In this document: positions 19,385-31,673 of the stretch, one piece after another | How positions within the stretch are numbered: the first letter of the stretch is position 1 | Layout: every line of letters starts with the position of its first letter | From: Pseudomonas sp. DTU_2021_1001937_2_SI_NGA_ILE_001 | Lineage (GTDB): Bacteria; Pseudomonadota; Gammaproteobacteria; Pseudomonadales; Pseudomonadaceae | DNA length: 64,000 bases | Direction of reading: 5' to 3' | Assembly (NCBI RefSeq): GCF_032463525.1 | Contig: NZ_CP135971.1 | Location: 1,736,001-1,800,000 of the forward strand | Notes under the pieces: model-generated | Seen by the model: the letters and a program-made list of their open reading frames with translations, nothing else | What the model was told of the DNA's origin: nothing | Databases searched by the model: none | Program-made: the position numbers and the translations under genes

Positions 19385-20809
19385 ATGAATACAACACACA
19401 GCACCGCCTATCACTATCAGGTGGTCCGCCAGTTCGCCATTATGACGGTGGTCTGGGGGATTGTCGGGATGGGGCTAGGGGTTTTTCTGGCCGCGCAACT
19501 GGTCTGGCCACAACTCAATTTCGACCTGCCCTGGACCAGCTTCGGCCGCCTGCGCCCGCTGCACACCAACGCAGTGATCTTCGCCTTCGGCGGCTGCGCG
19601 CTGTTCGCCAGCTCCTACTACTCGGTGCAGCGCACCTGCCAGACCCCGCTGTTCATGCCACGCCTGGCGGCCTTCACGTTCTGGGGCTGGCAACTGGTGA
19701 TCGTGCTGGCGGCCATCAGCCTACCGCTGGGCTACACCTCATCGAAGGAATACGCCGAGCTGGAATGGCCCATCGATATCCTTATCACCATCGTCTGGGT
19801 GGCCTATGCGGTGGTGTTCTTCGGCACCCTGGCGACGCGCAAGACCAAGCACATCTATGTGGGCAACTGGTTCTTCGGTGCCTTCATCCTCACCGTGGCC
19901 ATGCTCCATGTGGTCAACAACCTGGAACTGCCGGTCAGCCTGACCAAGTCGTACTCGATCTACGCCGGTGCCACCGACGCCATGGTGCAGTGGTGGTACG
20001 GGCATAACGCGGTGGGCTTTTTCCTCACCGCAGGCTTTCTGGGCATGATGTATTACTTCGTGCCCAAGCAGGCCGAACGCCCGGTGTACTCGTACCGGCT
20101 GTCGATCGTGCACTTCTGGGCGCTGATCACCCTGTACATCTGGGCCGGCCCCCACCACCTGCACTACACCGCCCTGCCCGACTGGGCGCAGTCGCTGGGC
20201 ATGATCATGTCCCTGGTGCTGCTGGCGCCGAGCTGGGGCGGCATGATCAACGGCATGATGACCCTCTCCGGCGCCTGGCATAAGTTGCGCAGCGACCCGA
20301 TCCTGCGCTTTCTGGTGCTGTCGCTGGCCTTCTACGGCATGTCGACCTTCGAAGGGCCGATGATGGCGATCAAGACGGTCAACGCCCTGTCGCACTACAC
20401 CGACTGGACCATCGGCCATGTGCATGCCGGCGCTTTGGGCTGGGTGGCGATGATTTCCATCGGCGCGGTGTACCACATGATCCCGCGCCTGTTCGGCCGC
20501 CCGGCGATGCACAGCATCGGCCTGATAAATGCGCACTTCTGGCTGGCGACCATCGGCACCGTGCTCTACATCGCCTCGATGTGGGTCAACGGCATCGCCC
20601 AGGGCCTGATGTGGCGAGCGATCAACGACGACGGCACGCTCACCTATTCCTTCATCGAGACCCTGGTGGCCAGCCACCCAGGCTTCATCGTGCGCCTGGT
20701 CGGTGGTGCAGTGTTCTTCACCGGCATGCTGCTGATGGCCTGGAACACCTGGCGCACCGTGCGCGCCGCCGAACCTGCACAGGTCCAGTCCGCCGCGCAG
20801 ATGGCTTGA
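19385..20809 (+). CDS. ccoN2: cbb3-type cytochrome c oxidase subunit I, isoform 2
   Basis: A 474-residue catalytic subunit with 12 predicted membrane helices, holding the low-spin haem b and the haem b3-CuB centre that reduces oxygen at high affinity. Conserved pieces include [50 protein letters not shown] (CuB histidines) and [14 protein letters not shown] used the ATG at 19385 ([11 protein letters not shown]) rather than 19340, which lies in the promoter region. Isoform 2 is assigned because the operon carries an ANR box and is distal to ccoG. Large parts are nearly identical in DNA to ccoN1 at 22898. Confidence 0.96.
   Translation: MNTTHSTAYHYQVVRQFAIMTVVWGIVGMGLGVFLAAQLVWPQLNFDLPWTSFGRLRPLHTNAVIFAFGGCALFASSYYSVQRTCQTPLFMPRLAAFTFWGWQLVIVLAAISLPLGYTSSKEYAELEWPIDILITIVWVAYAVVFFGTLATRKTKHIYVGNWFFGAFILTVAMLHVVNNLELPVSLTKSYSIYAGATDAMVQWWYGHNAVGFFLTAGFLGMMYYFVPKQAERPVYSYRLSIVHFWALITLYIWAGPHHLHYTALPDWAQSLGMIMSLVLLAPSWGGMINGMMTLSGAWHKLRSDPILRFLVLSLAFYGMSTFEGPMMAIKTVNALSHYTDWTIGHVHAGALGWVAMISIGAVYHMIPRLFGRPAMHSIGLINAHFWLATIGTVLYIASMWVNGIAQGLMWRAINDDGTLTYSFIETLVASHPGFIVRLVGGAVFFTGMLLMAWNTWRTVRAAEPAQVQSAAQMA
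20048..20455 (+). repeat. near-identical DNA tract shared with 23564-23971
   Basis: Within ccoN2, about 400 bp match ccoN1 at an offset of 3516 bp with few differences, and about 200 bp (from 20246) differ at only one base. The surrounding ccoN sequences differ at many positions, so this is a recombination tract rather than uniform conservation. Confidence 0.85.
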
Positions 20810-20819
20810 GGAGAGCGCC

Positions 20820-21428
20820 ATGAGACATGAAGTGATCGAAAAGAATGTCACCCTGCTGATGCTCCTGATGGTGCTGGCGGTGAGCGTCGGCGGCCTGACG
20901 CAGATCGTGCCGCTGTTCTTCCAGGACACGGTGAATACCCCGGTCGAAGGCATGAAGCCCTACACCGCCCTGCAGCTCGAAGGCCGCGACATCTATATCC
21001 GCGAAGGCTGCGTAGGCTGTCACTCGCAGATGATCCGCCCGTTCCGCGCCGAGACCGAGCGCTACGGCCACTATTCGGTGGCCGGCGAAAGCGTCTGGGA
21101 CCACCCCTTCCTGTGGGGCTCCAAGCGCACCGGCCCGGACCTGGCGCGGGTCGGCGGGCGCTACTCGGACGACTGGCACCGCACGCACCTGTACAACCCG
21201 CGCAACGTGGTGCCGGAGTCGAAGATGCCCGCCTACCCCTGGCTGGTGGAAACCCCGCTGGACAGCCGCGACACCGTCGCCAAGCTCAAGGCCATGCGCA
21301 CCCTCGGCGTGCCCTACAGCGACGCCGACATCGACGGTGCGGTGGCGAGCCTCAAGGGCAAGACCGAAATGGACGCGCTGGTCGCCTATCTGCAGGTGCT
21401 GGGCACCGCCATCAAGAGCAAGAGGTAA
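20820..21428 (+). CDS. ccoO2: cbb3 oxidase monohaem cytochrome c subunit, isoform 2
   Basis: A 202-residue subunit anchored by one N-terminal helix ([19 protein letters not shown]) with a periplasmic cytochrome c domain. The haem c motif is CVGCH in [14 protein letters not shown]; the probable Met ligand is in [11 protein letters not shown]. CcoO passes electrons from CcoP to the CcoN centre. It begins 10 bp after ccoN2 with GGAGAGCGCC upstream. Confidence 0.96.
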   Translation: MRHEVIEKNVTLLMLLMVLAVSVGGLTQIVPLFFQDTVNTPVEGMKPYTALQLEGRDIYIREGCVGCHSQMIRPFRAETERYGHYSVAGESVWDHPFLWGSKRTGPDLARVGGRYSDDWHRTHLYNPRNVVPESKMPAYPWLVETPLDSRDTVAKLKAMRTLGVPYSDADIDGAVASLKGKTEMDALVAYLQVLGTAIKSKR

Positions 21429-21431
21429 CGC

Positions 21432-21620
21432 ATGGACATCGCAGACCTGCGCGGGCTCGGCACCCTGATCGTCGCCATCGCCTTCATCGGCCTTTCGCTG
21501 TGGGTGTCCAGCAGCCGCCGCAACGAAGACTTCGCCCAGGCACGCATGGCGCCGTTCGCCGACGAACCCCTGCCAGCCAATGACCCCGACCAACCTGCCG
21601 AGCGGAGCGAGCAGCCATGA
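21432..21620 (+). CDS. ccoQ2: cbb3 oxidase small subunit CcoQ, isoform 2
   Basis: A 62-residue protein with one membrane helix ([15 protein letters not shown]) and a short charged cytoplasmic tail. CcoQ stabilises the assembled oxidase in other proteobacteria. It begins 3 bp after ccoO2 (AGAGGTAACGC upstream) and overlaps ccoP2 by ATGA. Confidence 0.92.
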   Translation: MDIADLRGLGTLIVAIAFIGLSLWVSSSRRNEDFAQARMAPFADEPLPANDPDQPAERSEQP

Positions 21621-22576
21621 GCACCTTCTGGAGTATCTATATCAGCGTGCTGACCCTGGGCAGCCTGGCCGGGCTGGCCTGGCTGCTGTTCGGCACCCGT
21701 CGCAGCCAGCCGGGCGGCAGCCAGGACCAGACCCTGGGGCACAGTTTCGATGGCATCGAGGAGTACGACAATCCGCTGCCACGCTGGTGGTTCCTGCTGT
21801 TCGTCGCCACCCTGGTGTTCTCCCTGGTGTACCTGGTGCTCTACCCCGGCCTGGGTAACTGGAAAGGCGTGCTGCCCGGCTACCAGGACGGCTGGACCAG
21901 CGACGCCGAGTGGCAGAAGGAGATGCAGCAGGCCGACGCCCGCTTCGGGCCGATCTTCGCCCGCTACGCAGCCATGCCCATCGAAGCAGTGGCGCAGGAC
22001 CCGCAGGCGCTGCGCATGGGGGGCCGGCTGTTCGCCTCCAACTGCGCCGTGTGCCATGGCGCGGATGCCAAGGGCGCCTTCGGCTTTCCCAACCTCACCG
22101 ACGACCACTGGCGCTGGGGCGGCAGCCCGGAGACCATCAAGGCCAGCATCATGGGCGGACGTGTGGCGGCGATGCCAGCCTGGGGCCCGGTACTGGGTGA
22201 GGAAGGCGTGAAGAATGTCGCCGCCTACGTGCGCCAGTCGCTGGCCGGCCTGCCACTGCCGGAAGGCACCCAGGCGGATCTGGCCGCCGGACAGCAAGCG
22301 TTCAGCAGCACCTGCGTAGCCTGTCACGGTGCGACGGGCCAGGGCATTTCTCTGATGGGTGCCCCGGACCTCACACAACCGGGTGGTTTCATCTACGGCA
22401 CCAGCCTGGCACAACTGCAACAGACCATTCGTCTGGGGCGCCAGGGTCATATGCCTGCTCAGGCCAATCTGCTGGGCAATGACAAGGTGCAGTTGCTGGC
22501 CGCGTATGTGTACAGCCTGTCACGGCCGACCGCCTCCCCCGCGGTCGCCGCGCCGGTACAGGCCGCCGCCCGGTAG
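21617..22576 (+). CDS. ccoP2: cbb3 oxidase dihaem cytochrome c subunit, isoform 2
   Basis: A 319-residue electron-entry subunit. Two N-terminal helices (residues 1-25 and about 57-75) are followed by two cytochrome c domains with haem motifs [11 protein letters not shown] and [11 protein letters not shown]. The sequence [11 protein letters not shown] before the second helix is typical of CcoP. Electrons from soluble cytochromes enter here. Last gene of the cco-2 operon; a terminator follows. Confidence 0.96.
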   Translation: MSTFWSIYISVLTLGSLAGLAWLLFGTRRSQPGGSQDQTLGHSFDGIEEYDNPLPRWWFLLFVATLVFSLVYLVLYPGLGNWKGVLPGYQDGWTSDAEWQKEMQQADARFGPIFARYAAMPIEAVAQDPQALRMGGRLFASNCAVCHGADAKGAFGFPNLTDDHWRWGGSPETIKASIMGGRVAAMPAWGPVLGEEGVKNVAAYVRQSLAGLPLPEGTQADLAAGQQAFSSTCVACHGATGQGISLMGAPDLTQPGGFIYGTSLAQLQQTIRLGRQGHMPAQANLLGNDKVQLLAAYVYSLSRPTASPAVAAPVQAAAR

Positions 22577-22601
22577 CATGTAGTTCTGCGACGCATGGAT
22601 T

Positions 22602-22631
22602 TACGCCTCCCGCTTGGGGGGCGTTTTTTTT
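22602..22631 (+). terminator. rho-independent terminator of the cco-2 operon
   Basis: The stem ACGCCTCCC / GGGGGGCGT with loop GCTT, followed by eight T, lies 26 bp after ccoP2. Confidence 0.9.
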
Positions 22632-22897
22632 GCCTGCAAAACGAGTGGCCGCGGCTACCGGCCTAACCGAACGGTATGGCGGCTCAAGTCATTGCACCGA
22701 CCTTCATTGCGAGTAAAGCGCTCCCCTACGAACAACCGCCAGGCTGCCAACAGACGCCGTCTAGCCTGCAGCTTCCCTCTGCCGGTGCCAGGCATTAAGC
22801 TGCGCGGCGTTGAATCTTTGCGCTTTCCACTCGTCCAGTACACGACCGCCTCGTTTGCAGGCCCCGCCGTATGCCCCCAGGAGCCTCGACCCCGGCA
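22632..22897. other. intergenic region between the two cco operons
   Basis: Contains a decayed REP fragment (CGGCTACCGGCCTAACCGAAC near 22652 and GGCGGCTCAAG near 22679). No ANR box was found, in keeping with the constitutive behaviour known for cco-1 in P. aeruginosa. No gene is supported. Confidence 0.55.
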
Positions 22898-24343
22898 ATG
22901 AGTACCGCAATCTCTCCGGCTGCCTACAACTACAAAGTGGTGCGCCAGTTCGCCGTGATGACGGTGGTCTGGGGCATCGTGGGCATGTTCGTCGGCGTGT
23001 TCATCGCCGCGCAGCTGGTCTGGCCGGAACTGAACTTCGGTCTGGAATGGACCACCTTCGGGCGCCTGCGACCACTGCACACTAACCTGGTGATCTTCGC
23101 CTTCGGTGGCTGCGCGCTGTTCGGCACCTCCTATTACGTGGTGCAACGCACCTGCCAGGTGCGCCTGCTCAGCGACCGCCTGGCGGCCTTCACCTTCTGG
23201 GGCGGGCAGGCGGTGATCCTCGGCGCGCTGGTCAGCCTGCCACTGGGCTACACCACCACCAAGGAATATGCCGAACTGGAGTGGCCCATCGCGATCCTCC
23301 TGGCCATCGTCTGGGTGGCCTACGCCTGGGTGTTCTTTGGCACCCTGGCGCGGCGGCGCACGCCGCATATCTATGTCGCCAACTGGTTCTACGGCGCCTT
23401 CATCCTCGTCACCCTGATGCTGCACGTGGTCAACCACCTGGCTGTGCCGGTGAGCCTGACCAAGTCGTACTCGATCTACGCCGGGGCTACCGACGCGATG
23501 ATCCAGTGGTGGTACGGCCACAACGCGGTGGGCTTTTTCCTCACCACCGGCTTTCTCGGCATCATGTATTACTTCGTGCCCAAGCAGGCCGAACGCCCGG
23601 TGTACTCGTACCGGCTGTCGATCGTGCACTTCTGGGCGCTGATTACCCTGTACATCTGGGCAGGCCCCCACCACCTGCACTACACCGCCCTGCCCGACTG
23701 GGCGCAGTCGCTGGGCATGGTGATGTCGATCATTCTGCTGGTGCCCAGCTGGGGCGGCATGATCAACGGCATGATGACCCTCTCCGGCGCCTGGCATAAG
23801 TTGCGCAGCGACCCGGTCCTGCGCTTTCTGGTGCTGTCGCTGGCCTTCTACGGCATGTCGACCTTCGAAGGGCCGATGATGGCGATCAAGACGGTCAACG
23901 CCCTGTCGCACTACACCGACTGGACCATCGGCCATGTGCATGCCGGCGCTTTGGGCTGGGTGGCGATGATTACCATCGGCGCCACCTACCACATGCTTCC
24001 GCGGCTGTTCGGGCGCCCGGCGATGCACAGTATCGGCCTGATCCACGCGCACTTCTGGCTGGCGACCATCGGCACCGTGCTGTACATCGCCGCCATGTGG
24101 GTCAACGGCATCACCCAGGGCCTGATGTGGCGGGCGGTGAATGCCGACGGCACCCTGACCTTTTCCTTCGTCGAATCGGTGGTGGCCAGCCACCCCGGCT
24201 ACGTGGTGCGCATGCTCGGCGGCGCGCTGTTCGCCAGCGGCATGCTGCTGATGGCCTGGAACACCTGGCAGACCATCCGTGGCGGCGACCCGCAAGCCGC
24301 GGATGACGCGGCGCGCATTCCGCTGGCGGGAGCCCGCCCATGA
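22898..24343 (+). CDS. ccoN1: cbb3-type cytochrome c oxidase subunit I, isoform 1
   Basis: A 481-residue catalytic subunit with the same 12-helix plan and CuB/haem ligands as ccoN2 ([26 protein letters not shown]). I chose [14 protein letters not shown] at 22898, the N-terminus known for Pseudomonas CcoN1, over an ATG at 22871; AGGAGCC lies about 15 bp upstream. Isoform 1 is assigned because the operon is next to ccoG and lacks an ANR box. Overlaps ccoO1 by four bases (ATGA). Confidence 0.96.
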   Translation: MSTAISPAAYNYKVVRQFAVMTVVWGIVGMFVGVFIAAQLVWPELNFGLEWTTFGRLRPLHTNLVIFAFGGCALFGTSYYVVQRTCQVRLLSDRLAAFTFWGGQAVILGALVSLPLGYTTTKEYAELEWPIAILLAIVWVAYAWVFFGTLARRRTPHIYVANWFYGAFILVTLMLHVVNHLAVPVSLTKSYSIYAGATDAMIQWWYGHNAVGFFLTTGFLGIMYYFVPKQAERPVYSYRLSIVHFWALITLYIWAGPHHLHYTALPDWAQSLGMVMSIILLVPSWGGMINGMMTLSGAWHKLRSDPVLRFLVLSLAFYGMSTFEGPMMAIKTVNALSHYTDWTIGHVHAGALGWVAMITIGATYHMLPRLFGRPAMHSIGLIHAHFWLATIGTVLYIAAMWVNGITQGLMWRAVNADGTLTFSFVESVVASHPGYVVRMLGGALFASGMLLMAWNTWQTIRGGDPQAADDAARIPLAGARP

Positions 24344-24948
24344 AGCACGAAAAGGTCGAGAAGCACGTTGGCCTGCTGGCGTTGCTGATGGTCCTGGCCG
24401 TGAGTATCGGTGGCCTGACGCAGATCGTGCCGCTGTTCTTCCAGGACACGGTGAACACCCCGGTCGAAGGCATGCAGCCCTACACTGCCCTGCAGCTCGA
24501 AGGCCGCGACGTATACATCGCCAACGGCTGCGTGGGCTGCCACTCGCAGATGATCCGCCCGTTCCGCGCCGAGACCGAGCGCTACGGCCACTATTCGGTG
24601 GCCGGCGAAAGCGTCTGGGACCACCCCTTCCTGTGGGGTTCCAAGCGCACCGGCCCGGACCTGGCGCGCATCGGCGGGCGCTACTCGGACGCCTGGCATC
24701 GCATCCACCTGATCAACCCGCGTGACGTAGTGCCGGAATCGAAGATGCCCGCCTACCCCTTCCTCGCCCACAAGACCGTCGACGCCAGCCAGACGCCGAA
24801 GAAGATGCAGGCCCTGCGCAGCCTCGGCGTGCCCTACAGCGATGCAGACATCGCCGGCGCCAGCGAGGCGGTACAGGGCAAGACCGAACTGGACGCGCTG
24901 GTCGCCTACCTGCAGGGGCTGGGCGTGCAGATCAAGAGCAAGAGGTGA
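24340..24948 (+). CDS. ccoO1: cbb3 oxidase monohaem cytochrome c subunit, isoform 1
   Basis: A 202-residue membrane-anchored cytochrome c with haem motif CVGCH in [14 protein letters not shown] and a Met ligand candidate in [11 protein letters not shown]. Much of the gene is nearly identical at DNA level to ccoO2, with divergence mainly in the last third. Translationally coupled to ccoN1. Confidence 0.96.
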   Translation: MKHEKVEKHVGLLALLMVLAVSIGGLTQIVPLFFQDTVNTPVEGMQPYTALQLEGRDVYIANGCVGCHSQMIRPFRAETERYGHYSVAGESVWDHPFLWGSKRTGPDLARIGGRYSDAWHRIHLINPRDVVPESKMPAYPFLAHKTVDASQTPKKMQALRSLGVPYSDADIAGASEAVQGKTELDALVAYLQGLGVQIKSKR

Positions 24949-24953
24949 AGCCG

Positions 24954-25130
24954 ATGGACATCGGAACCCTGCGTGGCCTGGGCACCCTGCTGGTGTTGCT
25001 GGCCTTCGTCGGCCTGGCCCTGTGGGTGTTCAGCCCCAGGCGCCAGAAAGACTTCGATGAAGCCAGCCGCCTGCCGTTCGCCGACGAGCCAGAAAGCCTG
25101 GATGTACAGCGCCGGAAGCCCGACGCATGA
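24954..25130 (+). CDS. ccoQ1: cbb3 oxidase small subunit CcoQ, isoform 1
   Basis: A 58-residue single-helix protein beginning [18 protein letters not shown]. The ATG at 24954 aligns with ccoQ2 and has AAGAGGTGA upstream; an ATG at 24945 would add three residues. Overlaps ccoP1 by ATGA. Confidence 0.9.
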   Translation: MDIGTLRGLGTLLVLLAFVGLALWVFSPRRQKDFDEASRLPFADEPESLDVQRRKPDA

Positions 25131-26134
25131 GCAGCGCCTGGAGCCTGTTCGTCAGCCTGCTGACCCTCGGCACCCTGGCCGGGCTGCTCTGGCTGCTGCT
25201 GGCCACCCGCAAGGGCGAGCGCCAGAAGCCAGGCGAGGAAACCCTCAAGCACAGCTTCGACGGCATCGAGGAATACGACAATCCGCTGCCGCGCTGGTGG
25301 TTCTGGCTGTTCATCGCCACCCTGGTGTTCGCCGTGCTGTACCTGCTGCTCTATCCGGGGCTGGGCAACTGGCGCGGTCTGCTGCCCGGCTATGATTGGT
25401 TGGACAGCGAGCGCCAGGTGCGTTTCGCCGACGGCCAGCGCGGCTGGAGTGGCGTGCACGAGTGGGAAAAGGAAATGGCCCAGGCCGAAGCACGCTACGG
25501 GCCGATCTTTGCACGCTTCGCCAGCATGCCGCTGGAACAGGTGGCCAAAGAGCCGCAAGCCTTGCAGATCGGCGCCCGGCTGTTCGCCGCCAACTGTGCG
25601 GTGTGCCACGGCTCGGACGCCAAGGGCGCCTATGGCTTCCCAAACCTCACCGACGCGTACTGGCGTTGGGGCGGCGACCCGCAGTCGATCAAGACCAGCA
25701 TCCTCAACGGCCGTCAGGCGGTGATGCCCGCCTGGGGCGCCGTACTCGGCGAACAGGGCGTCAGGGACGTGGCCGCCTATGTACTGGCCGGCATGGGCCG
25801 TGAGCTGCCCGCCGACGCCCAGGCCGACCCGCAGGCCGGGGAGAAACTCTACGCCACCACCTGCATCGCCTGCCACGGCCCGCAGCGCCAGGGCAACCCG
25901 CTGCTCGGCGCGCCCGACCTGAGCCAGCCGGGCGCATACATCTACGGCACGCGCTTCGACCAGGTGCAGCAGAGTATCCACCAGGGACGCCAGGGGCAGA
26001 TGCCGGCCCAGCAGGCCAGCCAGGGTGACGACCGCGTGCACATTCTGGCAGCCTACATCTACAGCCTGTCGCAGCCGCCCGCCCCGACGCCGGCACCCCC
26101 TGCGCAAGCAGTCAGCAGCCCCACGCCGCCATGA
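25127..26134 (+). CDS. ccoP1: cbb3 oxidase dihaem cytochrome c subunit, isoform 1
   Basis: A 335-residue subunit with two N-terminal helices and two haem c motifs ([11 protein letters not shown] and [11 protein letters not shown]). Compared with CcoP2 it has an insertion around residues 90-105 ([14 protein letters not shown]) and a proline-rich tail ([11 protein letters not shown]). Last gene of the cco-1 operon. Confidence 0.96.
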   Translation: MSSAWSLFVSLLTLGTLAGLLWLLLATRKGERQKPGEETLKHSFDGIEEYDNPLPRWWFWLFIATLVFAVLYLLLYPGLGNWRGLLPGYDWLDSERQVRFADGQRGWSGVHEWEKEMAQAEARYGPIFARFASMPLEQVAKEPQALQIGARLFAANCAVCHGSDAKGAYGFPNLTDAYWRWGGDPQSIKTSILNGRQAVMPAWGAVLGEQGVRDVAAYVLAGMGRELPADAQADPQAGEKLYATTCIACHGPQRQGNPLLGAPDLSQPGAYIYGTRFDQVQQSIHQGRQGQMPAQQASQGDDRVHILAAYIYSLSQPPAPTPAPPAQAVSSPTPP

Positions 26135-26166
26135 CCCTGGGAGCCGCCGGGCTATCGAGCCGTCCG

Positions 26167-26180
26167 TTGATCCAGATCAG
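26167..26180 (+). promoter_or_regulatory. probable ANR/FNR box upstream of ccoG
   Basis: TTGATCCAGATCAG matches the ANR consensus in nine of ten positions and lies 140 bp before ccoG. A convincing -10 at the class-II distance was not found, so the promoter start is uncertain. Confidence 0.65.
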
Positions 26181-26319
26181 TCGCACAGGCCCTCCCGGCC
26201 CGCAAAGGCGACCAAGTGTCGCAGGGTGACAGAAAGGTGCGGGGGTATCATCGAGGTACAAGGAAGCCCCCCCGTCCCGGCCTGAACCGGGCACTCTGCT
26301 ACTGCCGTGGGACGTTGCG

Positions 26320-27735
26320 ATGAGTCATCGGATACCGCTACAAGACATCACCCCGCCGCCCGCCCCGAACAGCGAAGGCGTCGACCTGTACGCCGCCCGG
26401 GAAAAGATCCACACCCGCGCCTTCAGCGGTTTCTTCCGCAACCTGCGGATGGCCGGTGGCGCACTGCTGATGCTGATCTACTTCGGCACCGTATGGCTGA
26501 GCTGGAACGGCCGCCAGGCGGTGTGGTGGAACCTGCCGGAACGCAAGTTCTACATCTTCGGCTCGACCTTCTGGCCACAGGATTTCATCCTGCTTTCGGG
26601 CATTCTCATCGTTGCCGCTTTCGGGCTGTTCTTCATCACGGTCTACGCCGGTCGAGTGTGGTGCGGCTACACCTGCCCGCAAAGCGTCTGGACCTGGATG
26701 TTCATGTGGTGCGAGAAGCTCACCGAAGGCGACCGCAACCAGCGCATCAAGCTCGACAAGGCGCCGGCCAGCGCCAGCAAGCTGCTGCGCAAGAGCGCCA
26801 AACACGGCCTGTGGCTGCTGATCGGCTTTGTCACCGGGCTGACCTTCGTCGGCTACTTCGCGCCGATTCGCGAACTGTGCATCGAGCTGTTCACCGGCCA
26901 GGCCGACGGCTGGGCGTATTTCTGGGTCGGCTTCTTCACCCTGGCCACCTACGGCAACGCCGGCTGGCTGCGCGAACAGGTATGCGTGCACATGTGTCCC
27001 TATTCGCGCTTCCAGAGTGTGATGTTCGACAAGGACACGCTGATCGTCTCCTACGACCCGCGTCGCGGCGAACCACGCGGCCCAAGGCGTCGTCAGGCAG
27101 ACTTCAAGAGCCAGGGCCTGGGCGAGTGCATCGACTGCACGTTGTGCGTGCAGGTCTGCCCCACCGGCATCGACATCCGCGACGGCCTGCAGATCGCCTG
27201 CATCGGCTGCGCGGCCTGCATCGACGCCTGCGACACGGTGATGGACAAGATGGGCTACCCGCGCGGACTGGTTAGCTACACCACCGAACACAACCTTTCC
27301 GGCCAGCAAACCCGTACCTTGCGGCCACGACTGATCGGCTACGCGCTGGTGCTGCTGAGCATGCTCGGCCTGCTGGCCAGCGCTTTCGCCATGCGCCCGT
27401 TGACCGGCCTGGATGTCGCCAAGGACCGCATGCTTTATCGTGAGAACGCCGAAGGGCGGATCGAGAACGTCTACAGCCTGAAGATCCTCAACAAGGACCA
27501 GCACCCGCACACCTACCTGTTGCAGGCTGCAGGCTTGCCCGACCTGCGCCTGCAGGGTCAGCGCGAGATCCGCGTGGCGGCCGGCGACAGCCTGAGCCTG
27601 GCGGTGCAGCTGTCCAGCGCTGCCGAACAGATGCCATCGAGCAGCAATGAGGTGACCTTCACCTTGCAAGACATCGACGACAGCGATAACCGGGTTGTCG
27701 CGAAAAGCCGCTTCATCGGTCCGCAGGTCCGTTAG
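26320..27735 (+). CDS. ccoG: cbb3 oxidase assembly iron-sulfur protein CcoG
   Basis: A 471-residue membrane protein, a cupric reductase in cbb3 copper-centre assembly. It has several membrane helices in residues 40-220, a polyferredoxin-type segment WCGYTCPQSVWTW, two 4Fe-4S motifs (CIDCTLCVQVCPTGID and CIGCAACIDACDTVMD) near residues 270-310, a further helix (LIGYALVLLSMLGLLAS) and a periplasmic Ig-like C-terminal domain. It heads the ccoGHIS assembly set. Confidence 0.96.
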   Translation: MSHRIPLQDITPPPAPNSEGVDLYAAREKIHTRAFSGFFRNLRMAGGALLMLIYFGTVWLSWNGRQAVWWNLPERKFYIFGSTFWPQDFILLSGILIVAAFGLFFITVYAGRVWCGYTCPQSVWTWMFMWCEKLTEGDRNQRIKLDKAPASASKLLRKSAKHGLWLLIGFVTGLTFVGYFAPIRELCIELFTGQADGWAYFWVGFFTLATYGNAGWLREQVCVHMCPYSRFQSVMFDKDTLIVSYDPRRGEPRGPRRRQADFKSQGLGECIDCTLCVQVCPTGIDIRDGLQIACIGCAACIDACDTVMDKMGYPRGLVSYTTEHNLSGQQTRTLRPRLIGYALVLLSMLGLLASAFAMRPLTGLDVAKDRMLYRENAEGRIENVYSLKILNKDQHPHTYLLQAAGLPDLRLQGQREIRVAAGDSLSLAVQLSSAAEQMPSSSNEVTFTLQDIDDSDNRVVAKSRFIGPQVR

Positions 27736-27744
27736 GAGATTCTC

Positions 27745-28262
27745 TTGAACACAAGCGCCGTCCCCTGGTACCGGCACCGCTGGCCGTGGTTCATCATCGG
27801 CCTGCTGGGCTGTTCGGTGACCCTCAGCCTGACCATGGTGGTGATCGCCGTGCAGCATCCGGTCAACTTGGTCAGCGACAACTATTACGAGGCCGGCAAG
27901 GGCATCAACCGCTCGCTGGACCGCGAACAGCTGGCCCTGGCCCTGAAGCTGCGCGCCAGCCTGAACCTCGACGAGCTGACCGGCGAAGCCGAACTGCGCC
28001 TGGCAGGTGACAGCCTGCCCGACACCCTGCAACTCAACCTGCTGTCGCCGACCCAGCCGGACAAGGATCGCCACATCCTGCTGCGGCGCAGCCCCGGCGA
28101 AACCGGACGCTACATCGGCCAGCTCGATGACCGGGTCGATGGCCGGCGCTTCGTCGAACTGCTGGGCCAGGCACAGGCCGGCACCTGGCGCCTGTTCGAA
28201 GAAGAATTCGTGCGTCCGGGCCGCACCCTGGTGCTGGGCGACGAGCCGCTGCAGGCCGCGCC

Positions 28263-28266
<4 letters not shown>
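27745..28266 (+). CDS. ccoH: cbb3 oxidase assembly protein CcoH (FixH-like)
   Basis: A 173-residue protein with one N-terminal helix (WFIIGLLGCSVTLSLTMVV) and a periplasmic domain with DNYYEAGKGINR, the FixH signature. CcoH interacts with CcoN during oxidase maturation. AGGAGATT lies upstream; its stop overlaps the ccoI start. Confidence 0.92.
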
Positions 28267-30718
<2,452 letters not shown>

Positions 30719-30740
<22 letters not shown>

Positions 30741-30904
30741 TCCCCGCCGCCCTGCTGCTGGTCGGCGTCGCCATCCGGGTGTTCTTCTGGGCCGTGGACA
30801 GCGGCCAGTACGACGACCTGGACAGCCCGGCACACAGCATCCTGTTCGACGACGAAGACCCGGCCCACAAGGCTGCGGCGCAGTCGCGTGAGCGGCATGA
30901 CTGA
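30719..30904 (+). CDS. ccoS: cbb3 oxidase maturation protein CcoS
   Basis: A 61-residue protein with one helix (IMIPAALLLVGVAIRVFFWAV) and the typical short acidic tail GQYDDLDSPAHSILFDDED. It overlaps the end of ccoI by 22 bp in another frame. CcoS is needed for cofactor insertion into cbb3 oxidase. Confidence 0.93.
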
Positions 30905-31574
30905 GCTGCTCGGCCTGCTCGGCACGGCGCTGCTGTTCGGCGTGCTCGGCGGCGGCCACTGCATCGGCATGTGCGGCGGGCTGATGGGCGCCCTGACCCT
31001 GGCGGTCCCTGAGCGCCAGCGCCGCTGGCGCCTGCTGCTGGCCTACAACCTCGGGCGGGTTGCCAGCTACGCGGTGGCCGGGCTGCTCACCGGCCTGCTC
31101 GGCCACGCCGTGGCCAACGGGCCGGGTGCCCTGATACTGCGGGTCATCGCTGCGCTGCTGTTGATCGCCATGGGCCTGTACCTGGCCGGCTGGTGGCAAG
31201 GGCTGACTTACATCGAACGCCTCGGCCGTGGCCTGTGGCGCCACCTGCAACCTGTGGCCCGCCGCCTGCTGCCGATGAACAGCGTGCCCCGCGCGGCCCT
31301 GGTCGGTGCCCTGTGGGGCTGGCTGCCATGCGGGCTGGTGTACAGCGTGCTGCTGTGGGCAGCCTTGCAGGGCAATGCGCTGACCAGCGCGACGCTGATG
31401 CTGGCCTTCGGCCTGGGCACCTGGCCGGTTCTGCTCGCCGCCGGCCTGGCCGCCGAACGTACCCGGGCCCTGCTGCGCCGTCGCGGGCTGCGTACTGTCG
31501 GGGGCCTGCTGGTCATCGCCTTCGGCCTCTGGAGCCTGCCGGGTCCGCACCAGCGCCTGTTGATGGGTCACTGA
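30897..31574 (+). CDS. SafE/DsbD_2-like membrane protein linked to ccoS
   Basis: A 225-residue inner-membrane protein with about six helices, of the family named sulfite exporter TauE/SafE or DsbD_2-like (PF13386). Two conserved motifs carry paired cysteines and other possible metal ligands inside helices: GGGHCIGMCGG near residue 20 and WGWLPCGLVYS near residue 145. The gene regularly follows ccoS in pseudomonads, so a role in copper or thiol handling for oxidase assembly is likelier than sulfite export; that is inference. The ATG at 30897 is used; a GTG at 30888 would add three residues. Overlaps ccoS by 8 bp. Confidence 0.85.
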   Translation: MTELLGLLGTALLFGVLGGGHCIGMCGGLMGALTLAVPERQRRWRLLLAYNLGRVASYAVAGLLTGLLGHAVANGPGALILRVIAALLLIAMGLYLAGWWQGLTYIERLGRGLWRHLQPVARRLLPMNSVPRAALVGALWGWLPCGLVYSVLLWAALQGNALTSATLMLAFGLGTWPVLLAAGLAAERTRALLRRRGLRTVGGLLVIAFGLWSLPGPHQRLLMGH

Positions 31575-31598
31575 ACGATGACCCCTTTGGCAAACCCT

Positions 31599-31612
31599 TG
31601 ATGCATATCAAC
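31599..31612 (+). promoter_or_regulatory. ANR/FNR box of hemN, perfect consensus
   Basis: TTGATGCATATCAA fits TTGAT-N4-ATCAA exactly. TAGACT at 31634-31639 is placed so that the box centre is at -41.5 from the expected start, the class-II FNR arrangement. Confidence 0.93.
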
Positions 31613-31673
31613 AGGCCTGGCAAGTGGCTCGCCTAGACTCGGGCATCGCCAGCCTAACCAGGGGAATGCCCGC

